DNA from: an uncultured Clostridia bacterium
GTDB lineage: Bacteria; Bacillota; Clostridia; Lachnospirales; Lachnospiraceae
Direction of reading: 5' to 3'
Assembly (NCBI GenBank): GCA_946611595.1
Contig: CAMODY010000013.1
Span: forward strand, 1 to 19,783
Length of the DNA: 19,783 nt
Below are positions 1 through 6,833 of this stretch, piece by piece. Both the position numbers and the translations under genes were made by a program. The notes below the pieces were generated by a model. It saw only the letters and a list, made by a program, of their open reading frames with translations. It was not told where the DNA came from and searched no databases. How positions within the stretch are numbered: position 1 is the stretch's first letter; each line of letters opens with the position of its first letter.

Positions 1-764
1 AGCCAGTCTCTTGCAAACTGCTTGTCAAAGGACGGCTGTCCATGACCCGGCTCATAGGTATCTGCCGGCCAGAAGCGGGAGCTGTCCGGAGTGAGCATCT
101 CATCGCCTAAGATGATCTCGCCCTCTTCGTTCAGACCGAATTCAAACTTCGTATCTGCAATGATGATTCCTTTTTCAGCCGCATATTCAGCGCAGCGTTT
201 GTAAAGGGCAATCGTCATGTCACGAAGCTTTGTTGCATACTCTTCGCCTTTGCCTGGGAACTCTCTTTCAAGGTGCTCAATGCTCTGCTCATAAGAGATG
301 TTCTCATCATGATCTCCGATCTCTGCTTTTGTAGACGGAGTGTAGATCGGCTCAGGCAGTTTGTCAGATTCTTTCAGCCCTTCCGGAAGTTTGATTCCGC
401 AGACCGTACCATTCTTTTCATAGCTTGCCCAGCCGCTTCCTGTGATATAGCCTCTTACGATACACTCAACCGGAAGCATCGTAAGCTTCTTGCACATCAT
501 GCTGTTGCCATCGAAACGCGGCTGACGGAAAAACTCCGGCATGTCATTGACATCTGTTGAGATCATGTGGTTCGGAACGATGTCTTCTGTCATATCAAAC
601 CAGAATTTTGACATCTGAGTCAGAACAGTTCCTTTTTTCGTGATCTCATTTTTTAAGATCACATCAAAGCAGCTGATCCTGTCTGTGGCAACCATGATCA
701 GGCTGTCGCCGATATCATAGATCTCTCTGACTTTTCCTTCTTTTACCGGGGTGTATTCTTTCAT
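1..764 (-). CDS. purC: SAICAR synthase (PurC), 3'-truncated by window edge
   Basis: Phosphoribosylaminoimidazole-succinocarboxamide synthase, a cytosolic enzyme of de novo purine synthesis. It joins CAIR and aspartate with ATP. I translated the minus strand from ATG 764-762, which has a GAAAGAGAG-type ribosome site 7-10 bases upstream. About 254 codons are visible and the frame is open to the window edge. Family signatures seen are EGKVREIYD near the N-terminus, DRISCFDVIL (most homologues have SAFDV), a GSGWASY stretch, IADTKFEFG, GDEMLTPDSSRFW and PGHGQPSFDKQF. The last two belong to the long form of the family (about 290 residues), so perhaps 40 residues lie outside. No other purine gene is visible. 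No PurR box or purine riboswitch was recognised in the 765-971 spacer. Identification is firm. Confidence 0.96.
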   Translation of the reverse strand, partial: MKEYTPVKEGKVREIYDIGDSLIMVATDRISCFDVILKNEITKKGTVLTQMSKFWFDMTEDIVPNHMISTDVNDMPEFFRQPRFDGNSMMCKKLTMLPVECIVRGYITGSGWASYEKNGTVCGIKLPEGLKESDKLPEPIYTPSTKAEIGDHDENISYEQSIEHLEREFPGKGEEYATKLRDMTIALYKRCAEYAAEKGIIIADTKFEFGLNEEGEIILGDEMLTPDSSRFWPADTYEPGHGQPSFDKQFARDW

Positions 765-971
765 AAATATTCTCTCTTTCTGTATAAACTATCGTGTTGG
801 CAGTAATACTGAAAATCGGCTTGCTAAAAGGCCTGCAAACCAAGCATTTCAGCTGAATTTTCAAGTATTTTTCACTAGCTTAATAAGTATATTACAAATA
901 TTTTTTATAGTAAATATCTCTTTTGGTCGGTATAATAGTTATCAAATATTATTCAACAGGAGGATACAACA
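765..971. other. Divergent intergenic spacer, purC / zinc-ribbon gene
   Basis: AT-rich spacer between two divergent genes. It holds a consensus TATAAT at 931-936 for the plus-strand gene. It also holds two small perfect palindromes, CAGTAATACTG (801-811) and TTCAGCTGAA (848-857), on the purC-proximal side. Either could be an operator, but palindromes this short also arise by chance. I see no coding sequence and no known riboswitch. Confidence 0.4.
931..936 (+). promoter_or_regulatory. Putative -10 element (TATAAT) for the zinc-ribbon gene
   Basis: Perfect TATAAT 35 bases before the ATG at 972, with AGGAGG-like RBS (CAGGAGGATACAACAATG) between. No good -35 hexamer at 16-18 bases upstream, so only the -10 is supported. 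Confidence 0.4.
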
Positions 972-1697
972 ATGTTTTGTTCAAAGTGTGGTCAGCAGAT
1001 TGATGATAACGCAAGATTTTGTCCATCTTGTGGCGCTCCAAACGTCGCCAACACAACTCAGGCTCAGCCGCAGCCGCAGAGACAGGAAGCTTACCGCCAG
1101 GCCCCAACACAGGCGGCATATCCACAGCAGGTTCAGCCGGCGCAGAATGCGTTTATGAACTTCCTGAATGGAACCAGCCCGATGAAGGCCCTTCCGGTGA
1201 TTTCTCTGATCATGTTCTTTGTTTATGGAACTTACACTTTCATTAACATGCTGACGTTTTTCGGCAGTTTCAGGCTCCCGTTTATCAGTTTCGGAGCATG
1301 GTTTACTACGTTCCTGTCATTAGGTGCAACTGTAATGTTTGCAATCGCTTATTTCAAGAAGACGAAAAAAAGACTCTTCTTCCTGATCGGCCTTGCAATC
1401 CTTGCATTGTTATATACCATCGCCCTAATCAGCCCATTGTGGTTTAATATCGTATTTGGCTTTTTCATGCTCGGATGCCTGGGCTTGATCATCGTCTACT
1501 ATCTGTTAGAAGGAAAAGTGATCAACGACAAGATCAAACTGTTCGCCGGCTTAGGCTTCATCTTCTTTAGTTTTATTAAAACATTGATATACAGCATTTA
1601 TATTTATGACTTCCCGATGTTCTTCGTATATATGATCCCTTATGTCGCACTGGCACTTGGCTTCCTGTTCTACACTCCATATGTACGGAGAAAATAA
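972..1697 (+). CDS. Zinc-ribbon, six-helix membrane protein
   Basis: A 241-residue protein of unknown function. Residues 3-20 form a zinc ribbon, with Cys at 3, 6, 17 and 20 (CSKCG...CPSCGAPN), of the type found at the N-terminus of many clostridial membrane proteins. Residues 25-60 are a Gln/Pro/Ala-rich linker. About six hydrophobic helices follow, near residues 72-95, 108-128, 135-153, 157-178, 188-210 and 215-235, ending in a basic tail (YVRRK). The ribbon is expected to be cytoplasmic. The start is set by GGAGG about ten bases before ATG 972. The gene stops 29 bases before the thioredoxin-reductase-like gene, with no terminator between, so the two are probably co-transcribed. It shares only the ribbon with the protein at 6076-6810. 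Membrane location is clear; the role is not. Confidence 0.85.
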   Translation: MFCSKCGQQIDDNARFCPSCGAPNVANTTQAQPQPQRQEAYRQAPTQAAYPQQVQPAQNAFMNFLNGTSPMKALPVISLIMFFVYGTYTFINMLTFFGSFRLPFISFGAWFTTFLSLGATVMFAIAYFKKTKKRLFFLIGLAILALLYTIALISPLWFNIVFGFFMLGCLGLIIVYYLLEGKVINDKIKLFAGLGFIFFSFIKTLIYSIYIYDFPMFFVYMIPYVALALGFLFYTPYVRRK

Positions 1698-1726
1698 GAA
1701 GTAAGAGTATTTGGAGGACAAGAAAA

Positions 1727-2572
1727 ATGTATGATGTTGCAATTATCGGAACCGGACCTGCAGGTCTTTCTGCAGCCTTAACTTTAAAACTCCACAACAA
1801 GGAGATCCTTTGGTTTGGTTCGAAAGAACAAAGCGACAAAGTCGGAAAATCCGAAAAAATTGCAAACTATCCGGGCGTTGCAATGACCAGCGGAAAGGAC
1901 CTTAACGACGCCTTCTTTAAACAGGCAGAAGAGATGGGCCTTGAGATCACGGATAAGATCGTAACGCTGATCTCAAACGCCGGAGATCATTATATGATCC
2001 TTGCAAACAACGAGGTGCATGAGGCAAAAACCGTCCTCTTCGCAACCGGCGTTGTACAGGCGAAAGGCTTTGAAAACGAAGAGGATTTTGTCGGAAGAGG
2101 CGTAAGCTACTGCGCAACCTGCGACGGCTTCCTGTATAAAGGTAAAACCGTAGCGGTCTATTCAAGCGCACAGAGAATGGAAGAAGACGTCCGCTATCTC
2201 GAAGAGACCTGCGGAAAAGTCTATGTGTTCAGAACCTATAAGACCGATAAAGTGGACAGTGAAAATACGGAAATTCTTCCAAAGCCGATCCGCAAGATCA
2301 CGGGCGGAATGAAAGTAGAAAGCATTCAGCTTGCAGACGAGAGCGAGATTTCGGTAGACGGTGTGTTCTGCCTGCGCAGCGCGATCGCTCCGACTACACT
2401 TCTTAGCGGGCTTGAGATGGACGGCGCACATATCGTAGTCAACCGCCAGCAAGAGACCAACCTTCCGGGATGCTTTGCAGCAGGCGACTGCACCGGAAGA
2501 CCATATCAGATCGCAAAAGCTGTCGGAGAAGGAAATGTGGCCGCACACCAGATCTTAAGCTATTTAGGATAA
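1727..2572 (+). CDS. Thioredoxin-reductase-like flavoprotein lacking the NADPH motif
   Basis: A 281-residue FAD flavoprotein of the TrxR fold. It has the FAD dinucleotide motif GTGPAG (8-13), the redox-active disulfide C129-A-T-C132-D, and the C-terminal FAD motif AAGDC (D254). It is shorter than ordinary TrxB (about 305-320 residues). The segment that should bind NADPH is changed. The usual GxGxxA reads VAVYSSAQR (142-150), and the usual HRRxxxR reads FRTYKTD. Those losses define the pyridine-nucleotide-independent, ferredoxin-linked flavin thioredoxin reductases known from clostridia, so I infer ferredoxin as electron donor. A GGAGG lies about ten bases before the ATG. It follows the zinc-ribbon gene by 29 bases and is closed by the terminator at 2676-2714. 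No thioredoxin or ferredoxin gene is adjacent. The family is certain and the donor inferred. Confidence 0.9.
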   Translation: MYDVAIIGTGPAGLSAALTLKLHNKEILWFGSKEQSDKVGKSEKIANYPGVAMTSGKDLNDAFFKQAEEMGLEITDKIVTLISNAGDHYMILANNEVHEAKTVLFATGVVQAKGFENEEDFVGRGVSYCATCDGFLYKGKTVAVYSSAQRMEEDVRYLEETCGKVYVFRTYKTDKVDSENTEILPKPIRKITGGMKVESIQLADESEISVDGVFCLRSAIAPTTLLSGLEMDGAHIVVNRQQETNLPGCFAAGDCTGRPYQIAKAVGEGNVAAHQILSYLG

Positions 2573-2675
2573 CTTTGGGCCTATAGCCGATTCCAAGAGA
2601 TTTTTGCCCAAAAAAAGCAAGCAAAAACTGCTTAATAAATGGATTTTGGGCCAATAGAGAGTTTTACAGAATTAC

Positions 2676-2714
2676 TGCCCATGATTTTAGCTTAAAATCA
2701 TGGGCAATTTTTTT
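2676..2714 (+). terminator. Strong intrinsic terminator
   Basis: A 14-bp perfect stem (2676-2689 pairs with 2693-2706), a three-base loop (GCT) and a run of seven T (2708-2714). It ends the plus-strand transcript of 972-2572. On the minus strand the stem is not followed by a T run, so it should act in one direction. Confidence 0.9.
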
Positions 2715-2716
2715 GC

Positions 2717-2808
2717 GAAATATTCTATATGCCCAAAAGGGCTGTTTTTTGACTATTTTGATATGTTTTTTGGGGTACTTTTTTCATGAAATGCTCTATA
2801 TGCCCAAA
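2717..2808. repeat. Pair of 21-bp direct repeats
   Basis: 2717-2737 and 2788-2808 are identical at 19 of 21 bases (both GAAAT..TCTATATGCCCAAA) and 50 bases apart. The first copy starts just after the T run of the terminator; the second ends 12 bases before the stop codon of the convergent gene. No transposase or integrase is near. Confidence 0.75.
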
Positions 2809-2819
2809 CATCTTTGTCT

Positions 2820-3464
2820 TCACAGCAGTCTTCCATCAACAACTTCAATTCCAAATCTTGCAAGGTCGACTTTGCCGTCTGTGACTTCAACGCCGTCGGC
2901 TTCAAGTAGTTCCTGCTGCCGTCCCGGCCCGCCAAAAGCAAACTCTCCTGAAAGTTCTCCTTTTGAGTTCACGACCCGAAAGCACGGAATCCCGTCTGGG
3001 TCCGGGTTTTTGTGCAGCGCATTTCCAACTGCCCTGCTCATTCTTGGATTTCCTGCAAGTTCTGCGATCTGTCCGTAGGTTGCGACATGTCCTTTCGGAA
3101 TCTTTTTAACAGCTTCATAAATTCTTTTTGATGGACTATCCGAGATCAGGTCATAACTCTCTGCAATCATCCGCTTGATATCTTTATCCGGGATCGATCC
3201 GTCTAAAATGATCGTATTCCAATGGTCTTTATTTTGATGATATCCCGGGATCACTGACTTGTAGGCCTTTCTCCAGAAGTCACGCCATTCCGGATCCACT
3301 TTTACGTTCAGACAGATATATCCGTCTTTTTCATAGGTCCAAAGAAACGCCTTTTTGTTTGGCTTATACCGCACCAACACCCATGACTGCTCATGGAACG
3401 GGGCCTCCTGATAAGTATCCGGAAAGCTTAATCCGTATTTTAATGCCTGTTCTCTAGTCTTCAT
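2820..3464 (-). CDS. MmcQ/YjbR domain fused to alkyltransferase-like (MGMT-type) domain
   Basis: A 214-residue two-domain protein. Residues 1 to about 109 look like the MmcQ/YjbR family (TYQEAPFHEQSW, FLWTYEKDGYICLNVKVDP, KDHWNTIILDG). Residues about 112-208 are an O6-alkylguanine transferase/ATL DNA-binding domain (VATYGQIAELAG, RMSRAVGNAL, IPCFRVVNSKGELSG). Full MGMTs carry PCHR and classical ATLs carry PWHR; here the motif is P160-C161-F162-R163. The acceptor Cys is kept, but the His that activates it is Phe. Likely role: recognition or repair of alkylated guanine, with catalytic competence doubtful. I start at ATG 3464 (AAAGGA, nine-base spacing); a GTG two codons upstream is only three bases from that RBS. 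It lies 59 bases after the DUF1638 gene on the same strand, possibly the last gene of a run. Confidence 0.85.
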   Translation of the reverse strand: MKTREQALKYGLSFPDTYQEAPFHEQSWVLVRYKPNKKAFLWTYEKDGYICLNVKVDPEWRDFWRKAYKSVIPGYHQNKDHWNTIILDGSIPDKDIKRMIAESYDLISDSPSKRIYEAVKKIPKGHVATYGQIAELAGNPRMSRAVGNALHKNPDPDGIPCFRVVNSKGELSGEFAFGGPGRQQELLEADGVEVTDGKVDLARFGIEVVDGRLL

Positions 3465-3523
3465 TTCCACTTGTCCTTTTCGTATCTTCCTTCACGAGGC
3501 TTGTATCTGCTATGCTTTATCGG

Positions 3524-4300
3524 CTATTCGACCGTTCCTTTCCTTAAGATGTCCTGATCATAAGACTGAACCGCCGTCTCACCCGGCTCCAGTACAATAA
3601 AATCTTCCTCATTCCAGTCGCCGTTAATAAAACGCTCCATCAAAGACATATCGCCATCGATTTCATGATACTGCCAGCCGAAATGCTCCGCAGCCTGTTT
3701 CGTAAAATCTTTGTAGATTTCTTTATCAAAAAGCGGCAGCCTGATATAGGCAGCATTATGATAATTTGCAAGACCGTTCAATGCTTCAAGCAAGTAGTCG
3801 ATAGTATCTTCATCATAGCCCTGCTCTTCATACATCCGCCTCATCCGCTCCTCGCGGTCCGGGCCAGGCATATCCGCATTTTCGATCCAGTCCGCTGTGT
3901 ACCAATAGCAGCCCGGAATCTCGTTGAAATATTTTGCATATTTTTCTTTCGATCCCATGAACAAAGTGATGCAGTCATGCGCCTTCGGAATTACAAGCTT
4001 ATGGCTTTTCGCAACAAGCCCTGTCGTTGCATTTGAACAGAGTCCATAACCCAAAAGGATCGCATCAAAATCCGCTGCGACGCCATCATCGTTTTCGCTG
4101 TTGTCATTCATTTTATTGGTATGATTATCTTCGCCGGATTCAATCGCATCAATCTCCGCCTGAAGCAGATCATGAAGCTGCTCCGGATAATTATGCTTTC
4201 CCTGACGCAGCCAGGTAATATCCACGATATTATCCGAAAGGCTGCACAGATAGGAAAGTTCCCTTGTAAAAATCTTACACGCGATCAGTTTTAATCTCAT
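3524..4300 (-). CDS. DUF1638 protein
   Basis: A 258-residue protein of a family with no settled function. Diagnostic stretches are LIACKIFTRELSYL (C8, E14), AILLGYGLCSN (85-88 YGLC), LVIPKAHDCITLFMGS (H108-D109-C110) and PGCYWYTADW. The conserved Cys/His residues could bind metal. From memory, DUF1638 genes in anaerobes often sit near corrinoid or methyl-transfer genes; here the partner is a SAM methyltransferase 38 bases upstream. An acidic, Asn-rich insertion near residues 56-74 precedes the YGLC strand and looks like a lineage-specific loop. No signal peptide or membrane segment, so cytosolic. AAAGGA lies about nine bases before ATG 4300. Family assignment is by recognised motifs; biochemical role unknown. 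Confidence 0.85.
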   Translation of the reverse strand: MRLKLIACKIFTRELSYLCSLSDNIVDITWLRQGKHNYPEQLHDLLQAEIDAIESGEDNHTNKMNDNSENDDGVAADFDAILLGYGLCSNATTGLVAKSHKLVIPKAHDCITLFMGSKEKYAKYFNEIPGCYWYTADWIENADMPGPDREERMRRMYEEQGYDEDTIDYLLEALNGLANYHNAAYIRLPLFDKEIYKDFTKQAAEHFGWQYHEIDGDMSLMERFINGDWNEEDFIVLEPGETAVQSYDQDILRKGTVE

Positions 4301-4338
4301 ATATCAAATCCTTTTATCAATTCTCTAAACGCCTACTA

Positions 4339-5538
4339 TTAATTATCACTCACATTTTTTACTGCAAATCCTCTTGCCGCATCCACAGCTTTATGGTCCG
4401 CAAACACCTCTTTTGCTTCTTCGAGGGCTTCATATGGAAGAACCTGAACGCCGGCCTGTCCGTAGTTTGCCTGATACATCAGGAAATGATCCGGATCATC
4501 TTTTTTCTTTAGAAGGCAAGCTTTCGCAAGCATACCTCCGTCTGTGCCAAAAGTTTCATAGCCTTCGATCAGGCCAGCTGCCTCCTTTTCGACAAAGCAG
4601 TCAACCTGGGACCTGGTGAAATATTCCGGATCTTCCGATTTAGAGAAAGCCTTCTCTTTCCAGATGGCAAAGAGGCTGTCTGTGCCTGCGATGTTTTCTT
4701 CACTGCACGAATCTTTCTGTGCCGCAAACGCCTGAAATTCAGAAGGCTCGGCAAAATCCGATTCTTCACACTGAAGCGAAGAAATCGTCTCGGGGCAAAT
4801 GCTCAAACCATTTTCACTAAGCGCATAGAAAAAGCTGAGCAGTTCTGTATCCATATGGTTTCGTTCCATACAGATCAGCGTTCCATCTTCCTTCACCAGC
4901 TGACCAAGCTGCCCGCAATACTTCTCGTAAATTCCTTTATAACTTTCGATCTGCTTAGAAAACGGCAGGAAGCGCAAAGCGGTTTTGCGGACTCCAATAT
5001 TTTCATGAAAGGTCCGGATGGAAAGGACAGTATCAAAGCTCTCTCCCTTCATCTCTTCAGCAGATGCGCAGCGGAACTCGATATTGCTCACGCCCATTTT
5101 TTCTTTGATCCACTTCGCAGTATTGATGCAGCTTTCTGAACGGTCGACTGCCGTAATATGAGCTTCAGGAAGCAGCCCTGCCAGGAAACAGGAGATGATT
5201 CCTGTTCCGCATCCGACATCTAAAATGTCATTCCCAAAAAGGCTGCGGTGATCATAAAGCCAAAGACAAAAGGCGCGGATGATCGCGGCGTCCGTATAGC
5301 AGGACACGATCATGCTTAGTTCCGGATCCTTGTGCAGATATTCATATAACGCATTCTGGCTTCCCGGAACATCTGTAAGATCCGCTTCCGCCGAGAGCCT
5401 GTCCCACTCTTTCGTAATTTCAAGCGCACGCTCTTTTCCGAATTTCTTTTCGAGCGCCTCTTCGATATTGGAGATCTTATCAAGACCTAACACTTCAAGC
5501 GGTTTTAGTATTTTTCTTCTCTGGGAGGCCTGTCCCAT
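4339..5538 (-). CDS. Class I SAM-dependent methyltransferase, large form
   Basis: A 399-residue cytosolic methyltransferase. A helical N-terminal part (1-100) precedes a Rossmann core. SAM motif I is ILDVGCGTG (105-113), followed by the acidic residue after strand 2 (AVDRSE, D132) and a motif IV region FDTVLSIRTFHEN (168-180). The C-terminal 200 residues resemble nothing I know and include an acidic Ser/Glu-rich stretch around 265-290. Its ATG overlaps the stop of the upstream C_GCAxxG_C_C gene by one base (TAATG at 5536-5540 on the minus strand), which implies translational coupling. The DUF1638 gene follows 38 bases downstream. The acceptor substrate cannot be read from the sequence; association with a redox-type Cys-rich protein and DUF1638 suggests a shared pathway. 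Confidence 0.85.
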   Translation of the reverse strand: MGQASQRRKILKPLEVLGLDKISNIEEALEKKFGKERALEITKEWDRLSAEADLTDVPGSQNALYEYLHKDPELSMIVSCYTDAAIIRAFCLWLYDHRSLFGNDILDVGCGTGIISCFLAGLLPEAHITAVDRSESCINTAKWIKEKMGVSNIEFRCASAEEMKGESFDTVLSIRTFHENIGVRKTALRFLPFSKQIESYKGIYEKYCGQLGQLVKEDGTLICMERNHMDTELLSFFYALSENGLSICPETISSLQCEESDFAEPSEFQAFAAQKDSCSEENIAGTDSLFAIWKEKAFSKSEDPEYFTRSQVDCFVEKEAAGLIEGYETFGTDGGMLAKACLLKKKDDPDHFLMYQANYGQAGVQVLPYEALEEAKEVFADHKAVDAARGFAVKNVSDN

Positions 5539-5912
5539 TACAGCAATCCCTCCAACACTTCCACAGCATTACGCACACAGTCATCACAGGAGCAAAGCAC
5601 CTTTCCGCTTTGTACTCCTTTGATCTCCTTGCAGATCGCAGATCCGCATTTTTCTACAAAGGCTTTATAAAGAGCTGCTGCATCTTTTCCGAGCGGACCC
5701 TGATCCGCTTTCATCAGACCAAGTACCGCCTGTGCGCCGCAAAGCGCGCCACAGTCACCTTCCATGCAGCCCATGCCGCCGCCAAAAGCAGCACCGATCT
5801 TCTTCAGCGTTTCTGCCGGCATCTGAAGCTCTTCTGAATAAGCGCAAAGCACTGCCTGCGCACAATTATGTCTGTTATGTTTCAGCTCAATTGCCTGTTC
5901 CTTTTTATCCAT
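5538..5912 (-). CDS. C_GCAxxG_C_C family Cys-rich protein
   Basis: A 124-residue protein of the C_GCAxxG_C_C family, thought to be redox-active or metal-binding. The signature is visible: N16-C17-A-Q, then GGGMGCMEGDCGALCGA with C49, C54 and C58, then C89, C94 and a C107-S-C-D-D-C112 cluster. I choose ATG 5912 because GGAGG lies five bases upstream. The frame stays open 11 codons further up, but those starts lack a ribosome site. Its stop overlaps the ATG of the methyltransferase gene by one base. It is the first gene of a minus-strand run (5912 to 2820) and is divergent from the zinc-ribbon gene at 6076. No export signal. Function of the family is not established. Confidence 0.88.
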   Translation of the reverse strand: MDKKEQAIELKHNRHNCAQAVLCAYSEELQMPAETLKKIGAAFGGGMGCMEGDCGALCGAQAVLGLMKADQGPLGKDAAALYKAFVEKCGSAICKEIKGVQSGKVLCSCDDCVRNAVEVLEGLL

Positions 5913-6014
5913 TCTATCCTCCGTGATCATCTTGATCTTAATCATTTATTCTCTTGAAACCTTACTATAAATCCAAACAGGATGCAATGTAACGCTTCAA
6001 AAAACAAAGCTCTG

Positions 6015-6023
6015 TGATATAAT
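6015..6023 (+). promoter_or_regulatory. Extended -10 promoter element (TGATATAAT)
   Basis: A perfect TGnTATAAT. Transcription would start near 6030. That leaves the upstream ATG at 6037 with almost no leader, but gives the ATG at 6076 a normal 45-base leader with RBS. The -35 is weak (TTCAAA, 5996-6001). Confidence 0.6.
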
Positions 6024-6075
6024 TGATTTACTGAATATGAAATTCGTCAGCGTTGACGATCTACGAGGAAAATCA

Positions 6076-6810
6076 ATGGAAGTCAAATGCGAATATTGCG
6101 GCAGTCTGATTCCTGATGACGTCGCAACTTGCCCCAACTGCGGGGCTCCAAATGAGAATATGCACCGTGCGGCAGACGGCACTCCGAAAACGATCGAAGA
6201 GCTGAAAGCCTGGTATCAAAAAATGAACCTGCCACCTGCTGAGGTGACAAGGTTCTTTATTGGCCAAAACTATCTTGGCCCTAAAGCATACGGCATTTAT
6301 AAAGACCGCGATAATTTTATCGTTTATAAAAATAAGTCTGACGGCACGAAAGTGATCCGTTATAAAGGCAAAGACGAAGACTACGCAGTCAACGAATTAT
6401 ATCTGAAACTGAAGGCAGAGATCCTGCACCAGAAGTCCGGACAGACTCAGCGTCAGGCTCCTCCAAACTATAATCGTAAGCTTCCCAAAAGCACACCCAA
6501 AAAAATCTGGAAAATACTGATCATCATTGCAGCGATCTTTCTGATGATCATCATGATCTCACGCTGTGGTGTGTTCTTCCCGATGATCTTCACAGGCTCC
6601 GGAACTTCCAATTCGTATTGGCATAACTACGATACCGGCAGCGACTACTACGACAGCTATGATTACGGAAACTCCTACGACTATGATTATGACTATGACT
6701 CAAACGACTCATGGGATAGTTGGGACAGTGACTGGGATTCCGATTACAGCTGGGACTCCAATGACAGCTGGGATTCTGATTGGGACAGCGACTGGGATTC
6801 CGATTGGTAA
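6076..6810 (+). CDS. Zinc-ribbon, single-pass protein with Asp/Trp/Tyr repeat tail
   Basis: A 244-residue protein of unknown role. A zinc ribbon with Cys at 5, 8, 19 and 22 (CEYCG...CPNCGAPN) is followed by a soluble region to about 140, then one membrane helix (about 144-161) after a basic stretch (KKIWK). The tail, residues 179-244, contains 22 Asp, 9 Trp and 11 Tyr in 66 residues and no Lys or Arg, mostly as WDS, DWDSD and YDYD units. By the positive-inside rule the ribbon is cytoplasmic and the tail external. I start at ATG 6076 (CGAGG seven bases upstream, long leader). The ATG at 6037 has no RBS and lies next to the predicted transcription start. The 3' end converges on the SDR gene with 23 bases between. 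Confidence 0.82.
   Translation: MEVKCEYCGSLIPDDVATCPNCGAPNENMHRAADGTPKTIEELKAWYQKMNLPPAEVTRFFIGQNYLGPKAYGIYKDRDNFIVYKNKSDGTKVIRYKGKDEDYAVNELYLKLKAEILHQKSGQTQRQAPPNYNRKLPKSTPKKIWKILIIIAAIFLMIIMISRCGVFFPMIFTGSGTSNSYWHNYDTGSDYYDSYDYGNSYDYDYDYDSNDSWDSWDSDWDSDYSWDSNDSWDSDWDSDWDSDW
6610..6807 (+). repeat. Degenerate in-frame repeat coding (D/S)-(W/Y)-D tail
   Basis: Degenerate tandem units of TGGGAT/C-AGC/TCC-GAT/C build the acidic aromatic C-terminus. Codon choice varies between units (GAT/GAC, AGC/TCC/TCT), so the protein pattern is better preserved than the DNA pattern, which argues for selection on the protein. Copy number may vary between strains. Confidence 0.75.
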
Positions 6811-6822
6811 AAAAGCAATCGG
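6800..6822. terminator. Weak hairpin spanning the stop codon between convergent genes
   Basis: CCGATTG (6800-6806) pairs with CAATCGG (6816-6822) around a nine-base loop holding the stop codon. No proper T run follows on either strand, so it may only be a weak or shared terminator. Confidence 0.3.
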
Positions 6823-6833
6823 CTCATCCTTTC

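Larger units (their letters stand above)
2573..2819. other. Spacer rich in TTTGGGC / GCCCAAA words
   Basis: No gene seen. The heptamer TTTGGGC, or its complement GCCCAAA, occurs at 2574-2580, 2606-2612, 2645-2651, 2731-2737 and 2802-2808. The related TGCCCA and TGGGCA are the outer ends of the terminator stem (2676 and 2706). The word orientations allow alternative hairpins along the spacer, which separates convergent genes. Confidence 0.6.

Noticed and set aside
765..971. Purine riboswitch or PurR box upstream of purC
   Set aside because: I found neither the conserved riboswitch core nor a recognisable PurR box pair.
273..1246. Several open frames on the plus strand inside purC and across the zinc-ribbon gene in other frames
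   Set aside because: They overlap well-identified genes in other frames, lack ribosome sites, and their translations resemble no family.
2717..2808. CRISPR or attachment-site reading of the 21-bp repeat pair
   Set aside because: Only two imperfect copies, with no cas genes, integrase or further spacers.
6037..6075. Upstream start (13 extra residues) for the second zinc-ribbon protein
   Set aside because: No ribosome site, and only about seven bases from the predicted transcription start; ATG 6076 has a GAGG and puts the ribbon at the N-terminus like the other ribbon protein.
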